Notes: generated from the sequence alone by a model not told the origin. DNA of 64,000 nucleotides from Bubalus kerabau (GCF_029407905.1 NC_073627.1:133747697-133811696), one strand, 5' to 3'. Counted from the stretch's first letter, positions 1 to 10,783 are shown. Made by a program: numbers and translations.

Positions 1-950
1 ATGGTGTCAAGTGATGCTGAACTAAGACGGCGACTAAGAATTGGTCAATGGATTTGGCTATGTGGAGGCACCAGTGATCTTGACAAGAGTGGTTCTGGTG
101 GAATGGTGCAAACAAAGGCCTGACTGGAGAAGGCACACAGAAAAAAGAGAGAAACAACTGTACCCCTGAACAATAAATAGTAACTTGGCCGACTTGGTTT
201 GGATTCCCAGTTATGCTCCCTGCCAGCTATGATGTGGGAGGTAAACCCTCTTACGTCTTTACCTTCTGTGTCACAAACCAATTCTAAGATACACTTAAAG
301 CTTTTTTTTTTAAATAATAGGACTGCATCTTATAATCAATGCTGAAAACAAGAACAATGGCCTTGCCGGTCACCAGACAGAGGAATGCAATAGAAGGCAA
401 TGTGGGCACCCTCGTGGATGTAGGCAAATTGCTCAAGCCTGGGTCACCTGATTGTCAGAGCTTGGAAATGCTGTGTGATTGTCATGCATTGAGAAGGAGT
501 ATTTCTCAGTCAGTCAAAAGACAGATGATTCAATTAAGAAGCCGGGGGAGGGGAGGGACACGGCAAGTTTAATAAAATAGGAAATTCAGAAGGAACCCTG
601 CATTCTTTATTCTGCTCTAAATTACCCTGTCAACTCAAAGGGGCAGAAGACATCCCAAGTGGGTGATAAGGAGGTATTATGACTGAGGGAGCCAGAAGAC
701 TCTTCAGACTTTGAAGATGAAGGCTCAGATTCAAACATGCATTGTCATCTTGAAGAATAAAGTAGCTATGACATGAATAAATACATCCTATATTCCAATC
801 ATAAGAGCAACCACACAACAAAACAGCGTTCCATAAGTGTAATATATGCTTTTCTATGAAAAGCTTTTATTAAATTGATGGTCTCTTAGAATCAGGGAAA
901 CATGATGATACCTCATGGGGCCATTACGAGCAGTTTATTGGATCTTGCCA
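1..950. other. Unassigned intergenic or intronic sequence
   Basis: I recognise no repeat family, exon or regulatory signature in this stretch. It is moderately AT-rich, with a short T-run near 302-310. The ORFs here are under 80 codons and have no recognisable domain. Confidence 0.5.
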
Positions 951-957
951 GAAGCTA

Positions 958-1012
958 ATAGGTCTGATACATTTATTTGAAGCCTAGTATATAGTAGGCA
1001 CTCAATGAATAG
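958..1012 (+). repeat. MIR/L2 3'-end-like fragment
   Basis: The text 'agtatatagtaggcactcaatgaat' type tail (from 967) resembles the conserved 3' end of MIR/L2 elements, in which a 'catagtaggtgctcaataaat' core recurs. It is short, so the family assignment is tentative. Confidence 0.4.
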
Positions 1013-1059
1013 GAGATATTTTCACTGGCATCTATGATTTATATTATCATTATTGTTCT

Positions 1060-1430
1060 CTCCAGGCATACATCAGCCCTGTGTTATCTTCAATGGCCAC
1101 ATCTCATTTTCCAGAACTAGTTCTCTCCTCTCCAAATGCAAGTTTCCTGCATCCCATTCCCCGACAGCACTACTTAGGCGCATGAAGTTCCTCTGCTAAT
1201 TTAACAGCTGACAATGACAAAATGTGTTTCTCATGCCCCAGGTCATCCATCTCTTGCTTAGTTGAGGCCCCAGGGGCCTATGAGGCAATATTTTACTGCT
1301 GTCCATATATTGGGAAGCTATTTTTGGCCAAAAGACTCTTGCACACTCTGCATGCTCTACCAGTTGGACAACTGGTGACTTACTTTTTGCTCATCCAGTT
1401 ACACATTTGTGAACATCTGCATGGACAGTG
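1060..1430. other. Unassigned unique sequence
   Basis: I see no recognisable repeat or exon. An 85-codon open frame runs across it but has no domain, no supported initiation context and no splice signals that I trust. Confidence 0.4.
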
Positions 1431-1431
1431 T

Positions 1432-1610
1432 TGTAGAGAGAATACTGTAGGCTATGGCATCAGAGAGACTTGGATTTGAAAATTAACCTCTCTGAGGTTT
1501 CTTTGCCACAAAATGGAAATAATCAGAATTTCACAGGCTCAGTATGGGGATGAAGCAAACTCACAGAAGTCAAGTGCAATGACTCACCCATGGTAGGTGC
1601 TGTCCAGGGA
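1432..1610 (+). repeat. MIR SINE (ancient, diverged)
   Basis: The order of landmarks matches MIR: 'ggcatcagagagacttgga', then 'aacctctctgaggtttc', then 'aaaatggaaataatcag', then 'gtaggtgctg'. It is heavily diverged, as expected for a mammal-wide repeat. Confidence 0.6.
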
Positions 1611-1700
1611 GCCCATGATCAACTGAAAGACAGGATTAGGGTGCCTTCTAGAAGTGTAATAGCTGGAACAGAACTACAATACCAGGAAGACATGTGAAAT

Positions 1701-2707
1701 GAATCTGTTTGCAGCTCATATAATTCAATAATAAAAAATGAACAAACTTAATTGAAGAATGGGCAGAAGATCTAAATAGACATTTTTCGAAAGAAGACAT
1801 ACAGATGGCCAACAGGCACACAAAATGATGCTCATCATTGCTAATAATCAGAGAAATGCAAATCTAAACTATAATGAGGTACCACCTCACACTGCTCAAA
1901 AGGACCATTATTAAAAAGTCTACAAATAACAAATGCTGTAGCGGATATGGAGCAAAGGGAATCTTATACTGCTGATGGGAATGTAAACTGGTGCAGCCTC
2001 TATGGAAAACAGCATGGACGTTCCTCAAAAAACGAAAAATAGAGTTGCCATATGATCCAGCAATCCTGTTACAGGATGTCTATCTGAAGAAAACCGTAAT
2101 TTAAAAAGATACATGCACCCTGGTGTTCACTGTGGCACTATTTACAATAGCCAGGGCGTGGAAGCAATCTGGATGTCCATCAACAGATAGGAATGGTTAA
2201 AGAAGAGGTGGTACGTATACACAATAGAATATTACTCAGCCATGAAAAGGAATGGAATAATGTCATTTGCAGTAACATGGATGAACCTAGAGATTATCAT
2301 CCTAAATGAAGTAAGCCAGACAGAGAAAGACAAATGACATATGAATACCACTTATGTGTGGAATCTAAAACATGACACAAATGAACATATCTACAAACAG
2401 AAACAGACTCTCAGACATACAGAACAGACTTGTGCTTGCTAAGGAGAGGGGGTGAGGGAAGGATAGATTGGGAGTTTGGGATTAGCAGATTCAAACTTAG
2501 TATGTATAGGATGGATAAACAACAAGTTCCTACTGTATAGCACAGGGAACTATATTCAATATCCTATAAACCATAATGGAAAAGAAAATGAAAAGAAAAT
2601 AAATACAGATAACTGAATCATTTTGCTCTACAGCAGAAATTAACATTGTAAATCAACTATACTTCAATAAAGTTTAAAAAAAAAAAAAAAGAATCTGTTT
2701 GCAGCTC
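1701..2707 (+). mobile_element. 5'-truncated L1 insertion with 17-bp target-site duplication
   Basis: About 970 bp of the L1 3' end, covering the end of ORF2 and the 3' UTR. It includes the familiar 'gggcagaagatctaaatag', 'gccatatgatccagcaat' and 'tactgtatagcacagggaac' stretches and ends in an A-run at 2,676-2,690. The insertion is bracketed by a perfect direct repeat, gaatctgtttgcagctc, at 1,701-1,717 and 2,691-2,707. That is the signature of target-primed reverse transcription. Only the C-terminal part of ORF2 is present and it is interrupted, so the copy is dead. Confidence 0.95.
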
Positions 2708-2794
2708 TCCTGCTGCACCGGCATCTCCTTTTACTTGGACCCTGAGACAGCCTCCAAATTTATCTTTTCCCCATCTGCTCACCCTAAGCATCTG

Positions 2795-3186
2795 AAGTGT
2801 CGAAGTTCTCCTGCTCACAGGTGAAAACCTTTCAAGGCTTCCCATTACTCGTAGAGTGAAGCAGGCTCCTCATGAGTTCATTGGGTTTGACTGATTTGCC
2901 CACCACTCCAGACTCCTCACCTCAGTGACGGCCACACTGTTGTTTTTCTGCTGGTGGAACACACCAAACCTCTTCTAATCAAGGAGCTTTCATGCCTGCT
3001 GTTGCCTCTGCTGACAACTCTCTTCCCTTAGCTCTTTCTCTTCACACAAATTTCCCTTTCTTATGCTTTAGTTTTGAATTCAAATATCACCTCCATGGCT
3101 TTCCTAGTTACTCATAGAAAAATCCATTTCTCCCTTTCCTCTCTGTTAGAACAAATCTGTTTATTTCCTTCACAACACTTGATTTA
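2795..3186 (+). repeat. L2 LINE 3' region (ancient)
   Basis: The order of phrases fits the L2 3' end: 'aaaacctttcaaggcttccc', then 'agctctttctcttcac', then 'ttcaaatatcacctccatgg', then 'tttatttccttcacaacactt'. It lies directly before a BovB fragment. It is diverged, so the exact limits are uncertain. Confidence 0.55.
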
Positions 3187-3187
3187 A

Positions 3188-3485
3188 TCAGTCAATTCTA
3201 AAGAAAAATCAACCTTGAGTATTCATTGGAAGGACTGATGCTGAAGCTGAAGCTCCAGTATTTTTGCCACCGATGCAAAGAACTGAATCATTGGAAAAGA
3301 ACCTGATGCTTGGAAAGATTGAGGGCAGGAAGAGAAGGAGGTGGCAGAGGATGAGATGGTTGGATAGCATCACTGAATCAATGGACATGGGTTTGAGTAA
3401 ACTCTGAGAGATGGTGAAACACAGAGGAGCCTGGCATGCCAAAGTCTGTGGGGTCTCAAAGAATTGGACACTGAGCAACAACAAA
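3188..3485 (+). mobile_element. BovB LINE (RTE) 3' end, 5'-truncated
   Basis: Matches the BovB 3' terminal region: 'tattcattggaaggactgatg', 'ctgaagctgaagctcc', 'gatgagatggttgga' and a terminal 'gagcaacaacaaa'. Only about 300 bp is present and there is no coding capacity. BovB is known to have entered ruminants by horizontal transfer. Confidence 0.93.
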
Positions 3486-3489
3486 ATCT

Positions 3490-3715
3490 TTTAAAACAAA
3501 ACTTTTTATTATATATTGGAGTATAATTGACTAATAATGTTGTGTTAGTTTTCCGGTGTATAGCAAAGTGATTCAGTTATACATATACATGTATTTATTC
3601 TTTTTCAAATTCTTTGCCCATTTAGGTCATTATATAATATTGAGTAGAGTTCCCCATGTCATACAGTAAGTCACTGCTGCTAACCTATAATAATCTGCTG
3701 CTAACTTATAATAAA
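3490..3715 (-). mobile_element. L1 3' UTR fragment, reverse orientation
   Basis: Reads as the reverse complement of the L1 3' end: a T-rich start, 'ttggagtataattgactaat', 'gtgattcagttatacatata' and 'gagtagagttccccatgtc'. It abuts the BovB fragment on its left. Confidence 0.85.
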
Positions 3716-3739
3716 AACCACCAGAATTTCAGCTCTATG

Positions 3740-3895
3740 AGAGCAGAGACTTTGTCTCTAGACTCCTAGGGTGAAAATGAAGCAAAACACAGAGGGGTTA
3801 GATGACTTGGCCTTTGTCATTCAACTGGCCAGTGACCAAGGTGGGATTTGAACCCAGACCCAAATTCCATGATATCCACATGTGAGCAGATTGCT
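3740..3895 (-). repeat. MIR SINE, reverse orientation
   Basis: Reverse MIR landmarks are 'aggggttagatgacttggcc', 'gtgggatttgaacccagacc' and a preceding 'gaaaatgaagcaaaacacag'. The left part, 'tgagagcagagactttgtct', may belong to L2. Confidence 0.6.
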
Positions 3896-3925
3896 GAGGA
3901 CTATAGGTAGAGGCTCAGAGATAGG

Positions 3926-4137
3926 GTGCCTAGTCACTCAGTCCCTGACTCTTTGTGATCCCATGGACTGCAAACTGCCTGGCTCCTCTGTCCATGGGAT
4001 TTTCTAGGCAAGAATACTGGAGTGGGTTGCCATTTCCTATTCCAGAGATCTTCCCAACCAAGGGATCGAACCTGCATCTCCAGCAGCTCCTGCATTGCAG
4101 GTGGATTCTTTACCGATGTGCCACCTGGGAAGCCCCC
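3926..4137 (-). mobile_element. Bov-tA-type SINE, reverse orientation
   Basis: Near full length. It runs from the BovB-derived tail ('gactctttgtgatcccatgg') to the tRNA-derived head ('ccacctgggaagcccc'). It contains a small internal insertion near 'cagcagctcctgcattgc'. Confidence 0.95.
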
Positions 4138-4139
4138 AG

Positions 4140-5330
4140 AGATGTTAGGGATCCTATCCTGGAAGGCAGGTCAGTTTCAAGGGTTGACAGAAAGAAAGTC
4201 AGGAGGGGAAATTAAGCTCATGGCCTCCAGCCATAGCTTCATTTCCCAACTGGGCAGGAAACAAGGTTCTAGGTATAGATGAGCTCCTTCACTGACCTGA
4301 ACGGCAGCCTGGAAGATGTGCGAAGGGCAAGCACTGTGCTGGGCCCCAGGTGACCAAGAGGGAGAAGACAAATGATGCCAGGGAGCAAAGGCATGGAGTG
4401 GGTGAAGGATGCTGGCTCTGATCCTGAGAGCATTTCTGTCCCTTAGCCCTGGAGCCTCTGCTCTCCATTCCCCAGGTCTTAACACACAGAAGAGCTTTGA
4501 AGTTTGAGATTCTCCCCCAGATATATTTGAAGCTAACCTAATTACCTTTAAATGTCTAGACTTGTTTGGTTTTCAACTTGGAGACAGCATCACAGAAAAC
4601 CTGGCCGTGATCCACCCTAGTTCCCAAATCTTGGGTCTTCCCACCCACCCGCTACCAGACTCATTGTCTCTGCCCTCAGGCAGGCAAGGGGAAGGGCACA
4701 TTTTTCTTCCTGGGAAAGAAATCCTCACTGGCCCAGAGTGTGGGATACGGGATGAAAGTGAGCAACCACACAGATCTTGGAGACTGCAGGAGGGGAAAGG
4801 AAGAGGCAAGAAGGACTGGAGAGGAAAAGGTAAAGAAGTCACAGCTCCTCAGGCTGGGCTCAATTACGTGAGCTCCGTGATCTCCATGGATGTTACAAAA
4901 GAAATCCAACAAACATTAGACTTTATGAGAGGAAAGAGAAGGACAGAAAAGAATAGGTGGTGGTAAAGGAGCCCCTAGGATACACATCTCAGAATCTGGC
5001 CCTGGGGAACTAAGGGGACTTGCCTCTAGGAGTGCCAGCGCCTCCCCACCCTGCCACGTGACCTTCCCCACTGGGGATGGCTTCCCCACCAGGAACGCAA
5101 GGACCTGGAAGCCCTGGACTTTGAGCTGCTGCTACTCCCACGGCAGCTGCTCCCTCCCCATCCATCCTGTACTCTTTTAACCAGGGCTCACGCAAGGGTG
5201 ACACATTCCTCCCTTTCTGGAATATGGAGCTAGAGACACAAACATGAAAAGGGGTCTGTCAGGACTCAGGAAGGTGAGAAGTATTACTGCATCCCCCCTC
5301 ATCTCACACCAAGGGGAGAAGCAGCTATGG
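4140..5330. other. Unassigned unique sequence, partly purine-rich
   Basis: No repeat family or exon recognised. A 134-codon frame on the + strand (4,562-4,966) crosses a purine-rich tract at 4,680-4,970 and looks like a composition artefact. I find no domain and no trustworthy splice sites. Confidence 0.4.
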
Positions 5331-5334
5331 CCTT

Positions 5335-5786
5335 TTGTTGTTCAGCTACCATGTCGTGTGGACTCCTTGCGATCCCATGGTCAACAGCACGCCAGACTTC
5401 CCTGTCCTTCACTGTGCCCCAGAGCCTGCTCAAACTCATGTCCACTGAGCCAGTGATGCCATCCAACCATCTCATTCTCTCTCACCCCTTCTCCTCCTGC
5501 CTTCAATCTTTCTCAGCATCAGGGTCTTTTCCAAAGAGTCTATTCCTCACATCAGGTGGCCAAAGTATTGGAGCTTCAGTCCTTCCAATAAATATTCAGG
5601 ATTGATTTCCTTTAGGATTGACTAGTTTGATCTCCTTGCTATCCAAAGAACTCTCAAGTCTTCTCCAAGACCATAGTTCAAAAGCATCGATTCTTCCACT
5701 ATCAACCTTCTTTATGTTCCAACTCTCACATCCGTAAATGACTCAGGAAAAACCATAGCCTTGACTATGTGGATCTTTGTCCACAC
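5335..5786 (-). mobile_element. BovB LINE 3' region, reverse orientation
   Basis: About 450 bp reading as the reverse complement of the BovB 3' end: 'ttgttgttcagctaccatgt', 'cagtgatgccatccaacca', 'cctttaggattgactagttt' and 'aaaaaccatagccttgacta'. 5'-truncated, noncoding remnant. Confidence 0.94.
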
Positions 5787-6234
5787 CAAACCCAGACTTC
5801 CTGCCTGGGGAAAGTGAGGATACACAGCTGCCCTCTTGTCTGCCCTCTTTGTCTGGAGAGACCACCTACAAGATCAGGATGCTAGCCTCCAGCCACCCTG
5901 CTCCTTCTCATGCCTCTCTCTTTCTCAGTCCAGGTCATTCCCTGACTTCTTTCCTTCCTTTATCCTCTCCCCATCACCACCCAGGCCAGGCTATGGGGCA
6001 TCTCTATGTTCTTCTCAGCACTCTCCCACCAGGTGCCTCCATCCGGGGCATCCACTGGGCTATGCTGCTGCTGATGGAGCAGGGGAAGCCCTCACTGAAC
6101 CCTGAGGAATTCTCCTCCAGCACCCATGGGAGAGGGGGAGGGTGCCCACACCAGAACACACTCCATGGAGTGTGTCCTCAGTGAGCACCAAGTAATCTCA
6201 CCTGTGGCCTGAGCTGATGGGGTTGCTGTCTAGG
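5787..6234. other. Unassigned unique sequence
   Basis: A pyrimidine-rich stretch lies around 5,880-5,990. Overlapping frames of 89-135 codons reflect that composition. I recognise nothing further. Confidence 0.4.
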
Positions 6235-6384
6235 GGTTCATTGGGTCACTAATTCAACAAATATTTCTTCCTCATCTGACAAGGGCCAAGTACTATGCAA
6301 AGTGCAGGTGGAAGAGGGTGAGGAAGGAAGGAGAGGAGAAAATGCATAGAAGGAAAAAAAGAAAAGCCAGGGATAAGTGTCAGT

Positions 6385-6415
6385 CGTGTGCGTGTGTGTG
6401 CATGTGTGTGTGTGT
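6385..6415. repeat. Interrupted (GT)n microsatellite
   Basis: An imperfect GT tract broken by C and CA interruptions. A small MIR-like fragment ('ttcaacaaatatttcttcc', about 6,255) precedes it. Confidence 0.85.
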
Positions 6416-6540
6416 TCTCCACTTTAGTTGCAGCATCCAGGGAAGATCTTGGAGAAGATGGTATTCAGGAAGAGCCAGGCTGATGAAGGTTTTGGTAGAA
6501 TGGTCCCTCGGCTCTGATGCAGGAATGGGCTTAGGGGTTT

Positions 6541-6716
6541 AGAGCAGAGGGGTCTCCAGGGTGGTGACCTGGCAATCTCTGAAGACAAGACTTCTTTGAC
6601 TGTCATGACCAGGGGTACCACGGGCATCTGGTGGCCAGAGCACAGAACAACTCTCAGGACAAAGAATTATCTGACCTGAACCCTCAATAGTACCAAGGTT
6701 GAGAAATCTGGATTTA
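6541..6716 (+). mobile_element. MER20-like hAT-Charlie DNA transposon relic
   Basis: Landmarks match MER20: 'gacctggcaatctctgaagac', 'tgactgtcatgaccaggggt', 'gggcatctggtgg', 'aaagaattatctgacct' and 'aggttgagaaatctg'. It appears to have an internal deletion after 'tggtggcc'. Non-autonomous, with no coding sequence. MER20 copies are known to act as regulatory elements in the uterus of some placental mammals; nothing in this copy proves function. Confidence 0.7.
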
Positions 6717-6734
6717 AAGGAAAGGAAAGAAAAC

Positions 6735-6890
6735 ATGAGATTTAGAGCCTCAGGTCTGCCACTCTTGCGGTGTGACTTTGAGTAAGTGGTTTAAGCTCCG
6801 TGCCTCTATTTTCTCACTTGTAAAATGGAAGTAGCCACATTTGCCCTGTCACAGGGCTTTATCATGAAAGGAAGTGAGAGCTTAGAATAT
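6735..6890 (+). repeat. MIR SINE
   Basis: Good MIR order: 'ctgccactcttgcggtgtga', 'ctttgagtaagtggttta', 'tattttctcacttgtaaaatgg'. Directly downstream of the MER20 relic. Confidence 0.7.
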
Positions 6891-7407
6891 ACCAGAAAAA
6901 TCACCAATGCAGGTTATTGTATGATTTCTCACTGTCATCCGGGACAGTTCTCTGAGATATTCTATTATACAATACGGTTTATTTGAGAAGCACCATGGAG
7001 CTGCACCCCCAGTACAGACCCTGGCCTGGGCACAGAAGTCTCAGCATGATGGCTTGTCTCGCACAGCACCCATGAACTGGGGTGTAGACAGAGACTGGGC
7101 TGCAAGATGTAACAATCCTCCCCTCAGTTGGTGCAAAGCTGGGCTCAGTTTCCAACCAGAACAGGAGGGGCTGGATTCAGTTCAGCTCTTCTCTGAGATC
7201 TGAGAATTTAATCTCCTAAAATCTCCTGAGAGCTATCCACACCCTCCTCACAAAAATGTCACCTCCCACCCCCACTCCCCCACACTCCAACATTTTGACT
7301 ATCCCGTCTTAAAATTCCTTGACCCCAAACACCTCTCCATGGACCTAGTTTAAAAACAGATGAATACATCCTGCTCTGGAGGATCAAACACGAGCTTTGG
7401 AGTTCCA
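6891..7407. other. Unassigned unique sequence
   Basis: No repeat or exon recognised. A C-rich patch ('cacccccactccccca') lies near 7,266. Confidence 0.4.
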
Positions 7408-7615
7408 GGTAAAGGGGCAATCGCTAAGTCATGGACAACTCTTTGTGACCCCGTGGACTATAACTCTCCAGGCTCTCTGTCCATGGAATTCTCCAGGCAA
7501 AAATAGTGGAGTGGGTTGCCATGCCCTTCTCCAGGGGATCTTCCTGACCCAGGGGTTGAACTCAGGTCTCCGGCATTGCAGGCAGATTCTTTACCATCTG
7601 AGCCACCAGGGAAGC
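7408..7615 (-). mobile_element. Bov-tA-type SINE, reverse orientation
   Basis: Near full length, ending in the reversed tRNA head 'agccaccagggaagcc'. Moderately diverged ('gtggactataactctcc'). Confidence 0.95.
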
Positions 7616-8215
7616 CAGAATGAATACTTTGCCTTGGATCATTGACTTAACTAATGACTCCCTGCTTCTCTGTAGAAGCAGGGGAGGAAGTGAACTAAAA
7701 GGATTGTGTGTCATCTCAGGGCAGCCCCCCACCTCCTACACTCAGGATCCCATGACTTGGACATATCTCAGACCTACTGCAAAGGGAGTCATAAGGTAAA
7801 AGGCTAGTTGTAGTGGGCAGCTACCTACCTACCTACCAGGGGATGAACAACACTCCCCCAGGCAAGATTTTCACCAAAGCTTACCCTAGTTCCTGATGGG
7901 CCATTATTAAAACTTTCTTCTATTCAATTCTAATTTTAATTGATTTTTACAGTACTGAAATCCTATAAAAATCACCTAAGTAACTCATGCAGAACTGCAA
8001 CTTTGAAAATGTTGTCATATCTGTTTCAGAAATAAAACATCTGCAAGTGGAAATCCCCTTTCCCTGCTCCTTTTTCCTGCCCCATCTCTCCCTCCCCAGG
8101 AGGAATCCTTATCATGACTTTTGTGGGTACATTTGTTTATCATTAAATGCATTCTTCACATAAGAGAATATGTCTATGTACTGCTTTGATTTTTGCTTTA
8201 TAGAAACGTTATCCT
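7616..8215. other. Unassigned unique sequence
   Basis: Contains a short (CTAC)n-like tract around 7,822-7,838 and AT-rich sequence at 7,900-8,040. No gene signature. Confidence 0.4.
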
Positions 8216-8355
8216 GGGACTTAGCCGGTGGTCCAGTGGTTAAGAATCTGCCTTCCAATGCAGGGAGTGAGAGTTCAATCCCTGGTGGCAGAACTAAGAT
8301 CCCACATGTCACGGAGCAATTAAACCCGTGCACCATGACTACTGAAGCCCAAGTG
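8216..8355 (+). mobile_element. CHR-type SINE
   Basis: Starts 'gggacttagccggtggtcca' and contains a tRNA-like B-box region ('gagttcaatccctgg'), then 'actaagatcccacatg'. This is the first of three abutting SINEs of different kinds. Confidence 0.88.
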
Positions 8356-8489
8356 CTTGCTGCTGCTGCTGCTGCTAAGTCACTTCAGTTGTGTCTGACT
8401 CTGCGACCCCATAGACGGCAGCCCACCAGGCTCCCCCGTCCCTGGGATTCTTCAGGCAAGAACACTGGGGTGGGTTGCCATTTCCTTAG
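8356..8489 (-). mobile_element. Bov-A2-type SINE monomer, reverse orientation, truncated
   Basis: Starts with the (TGC)n tail seen at Bov-A2 ends, then 'gactctgcgaccccatagacg' and 'tgggttgccatttcctta'. The rest of the dimer is missing. Confidence 0.85.
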
Positions 8490-8591
8490 CGAAGCCAAAA
8501 GAAATCATCTCCTGTTGTGTGTATCACTCTGCAACCGTGGTTGCTTTATTCAGTGCTTTATACTTGGGATCCATTTGTATCTTTCCTTTGG

Positions 8592-8700
8592 GTTTCTAGG
8601 TGGCTCAGATGGTAAAGAATCTGCCTGCAGTGCAGGAGACCGGGTTCGATCTCTGGGTCAGGAAAATCCCCTGGAGAAGGGCATGGCAACCTGCTCTAAC
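8592..8700 (+). mobile_element. Bov-tA SINE 5' half
   Basis: The tRNA-derived head and the first core are present ('ggtggctcagatggtaaag', 'cgggttcgatctctgggtca', 'cccctggagaagggcatgg'). The 3' BovB-like tail is absent. Confidence 0.88.
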
Positions 8701-9234
8701 TTTGCCTGTGGGGGCAGTGATCCTCACATGTCCTTCACCAGTCCCTGCTCAGATGTTCGCATTTCATTACAAGAACCCTGTTAGGTGATTACTTCTCCAC
8801 ATGTGTGGGAATTTTTCTAAGGTTCATTTTTCTCTGAGTCTTGGAAGCGATTTAGTTTTTAAAGCCACTCCCCACCCCCTTAAGTTGAAATCCTGGAGGA
8901 GAGGAAGCATCTGAGACCCTTATGGGCCAAAATATCAGAGGAGGGCGCCAAGAGTGGGAGGAGCTGGGAGGAGCGCCTCCAAATCACACTTGGAGTGTTA
9001 CCCTGGGGTGGGGGAGGGGCACACCCGCTGTTATTAACAAGAGAGTGTCAGCAGCACAGCTGAGGCGGGAGAGAGAGGGACCTGGAGGAGCCTTGGCCAA
9101 ACAGACAGGTCCTCCGCTGCAGGTGATGAAGCTGCTCTTCCTCGCTCAAAGGCAGCCTGGATGCCAAGGGTAACATCTTCCCTGATCAAATCCCAGACTC
9201 TGGAGCCACATGGGACATTTACCCCAATTCCTTC
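8701..9234. other. Unassigned unique sequence
   Basis: No recognisable repeat or exon. The purine-rich stretch 8,890-9,110 gives rise to the open frames here. Confidence 0.4.
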
Positions 9235-9350
9235 ACCGCCCAAAGGTGACATGGAAGTCCCAGAGCAGGGAAGGGACTCGCCCAGGTCACGTCACAACTT
9301 CCGGACCTGAAACTAATGTCCTTTCCATTCTATCCAGAGCACAGGACCAG
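9235..9350 (-). repeat. MIR SINE, reverse orientation (probable)
   Basis: Shows reversed MIR features, 'gggaagggactcgcccaggtc' and 'acctgaaactaatgtcc'. Diverged. Confidence 0.5.
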
Positions 9351-9430
9351 TTGGAATCCATTTTCCAGATGAAGGGTGGGCAGTTCCTGCTTTATGTGGG
9401 CCACGTGTGTAAGGAGGAGGTATGGAGTGA

Positions 9431-9454
9431 GTGTGTGTGTGTGTGTGTGTGTGT
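9431..9454. repeat. (GT)12 microsatellite
   Basis: Twelve uninterrupted GT units. This length is often polymorphic in populations. Confidence 0.95.
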
Positions 9455-9872
9455 ATGTAAGGCTGCCTGATACAAATGAGCTTCTGTCCTGTGGGCGGGC
9501 GGCATGCTCCATTCAGAGATGCCCAGCCCGTGGGTTCGGTGCCGGAGAAGGCAGAGCCCCAGCCGTGGGTGGCAGGGCTGGCTGGCCTCCAGGAATAGCT
9601 GGAATAGCTGGTGGCTGCTGGGCTGGGACTGGAGCTCTGCCTGCATCACCAGCCCAGGACAATTGCTAATCTTGGGAACCACACCTTTGCGTTCTTATGT
9701 TCAGTTCCATCTGTGGGACTTAGCAAACTTCACACTCACTATTATTCATCCACATGGTCCTCAGGGTACACCACGTGCAAGCATTGGGTGCTAAGAAGGA
9801 GGGGACAAGTCCTCTCACAAAGAACTTGAATGTGGTTGTGAAACCTCAGCTTCCTTTTCTTTTTCCCTTTAA
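9455..9872. other. Unassigned GC-richer unique sequence
   Basis: Contains a 9-bp tandem duplication ggaatagct at 9,592-9,600 and 9,601-9,609. Several overlapping frames are open by composition only. No exon identified. Confidence 0.4.
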
Positions 9873-9985
9873 TTTTTTTTTTAAGGCTGCAACATGCAGC
9901 ATGCGGGATCTTAGTTCCCTAACCAGGGATCGAACCCATGCACTCTGCATTAGGAGCATGGAGTCTTCACCCCTGGGAAGTTCCA
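9873..9985 (-). mobile_element. CHR-type SINE, reverse orientation
   Basis: T-run, then 'gcatgcgggatcttagttcc', 'ccagggatcgaaccc' and 'cccctgggaagttcc'. Near-complete core. Confidence 0.88.
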
Positions 9986-9989
9986 ACCT

Positions 9990-10521
9990 CAGCTTCCTTT
10001 GAAAGGAAGACTTGGTTTCCAGACCTGGCTCTTTTCTCTCTACTGTGAGAAGCCCCACTGACCACCGGAAGCCCCCCACTCTGGGCCCAGAGCTGCTACT
10101 CAGCTCACTTGGCACTCAGCCTGCACAGCCTGCAGACAGCTCTTGCATTACTGAGTTTTTCAGAAGCGAAGGGTCTTTAAACTTCCTTAAAGGCTGGGAT
10201 GGCACCCCAAAGCTTCCTTGTATCTCACATGGTATGGTGAACAGTGCTGAGAACACAATACATATTTTTAATGAAATCAGCTCACAGAGAGCTCAGACTT
10301 TACTGGCCAAGCTCTGCGGGGAGGATAGGTGACTTCAGCTGGGGTCCCATACCTGCAGACTGGAAGCCAAGTCTATAAAACTAGAATCCAAGTCTGGTTT
10401 CAACCCAAACTTCCATCACTTGGACTTCATTGGAGCCAACCGGTCACCTTGGGAAGAAGGAAATTTACCCTCTCTTTGACCTCCCAGTCCTGTTCAAACC
10501 TAGGGCCAAAACAAAGAAATA
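9990..10521. other. Unassigned unique sequence
   Basis: No repeat family or exon recognised between the CHR SINE and the mariner hairpin. Open frames of 106-127 codons lack any recognisable domain. Confidence 0.4.
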
Positions 10522-10583
10522 CTGGGTTGCCCAAAAAGTTCATTCAGGCTCTTCTGCAATATGAACTTTTTGGCCAACCCAAG
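10522..10583. mobile_element. Mariner-type MITE (near-palindromic hairpin)
   Basis: The left arm 10,522-10,543 (ctgggttgcccaaaaagttc...) pairs with the right arm 10,561-10,583 (...actttttggccaacccaag). They form an almost perfect inverted repeat with a loop of about 17 bases. The sequence matches the short mariner terminal-repeat elements common in ruminants, and the left end is preceded by TA, the mariner target. It has no coding capacity. Confidence 0.9.
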
Positions 10584-10783
10584 AAAAAGCAGAGTTATCT
10601 GTTTTCAACTGTTGAGTTGAAAGATAAGACGGAGACACTTAAAGAGAATTTAAAAGGTAGCACCAGTTTAACTAAAGATGCAAGACAAACCAGCAGGAGT
10701 TTGCTGGATTAAAGCCAGCTCTCTGACTCCAGCATATGATAAATTTAAAATTTTTTCTCTTATATAGGAGTGAGATAATTGTC

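Noticed and set aside
4562..4966. 134-codon ORF
   Set aside because: Lies over a purine-rich tract with long frames on the opposite strand. No domain or gene context.
8170..8784. 204-codon plus-strand ORF
   Set aside because: It runs through three abutting SINEs (CHR, Bov-A2, Bov-tA). The apparent protein is translated SINE sequence.
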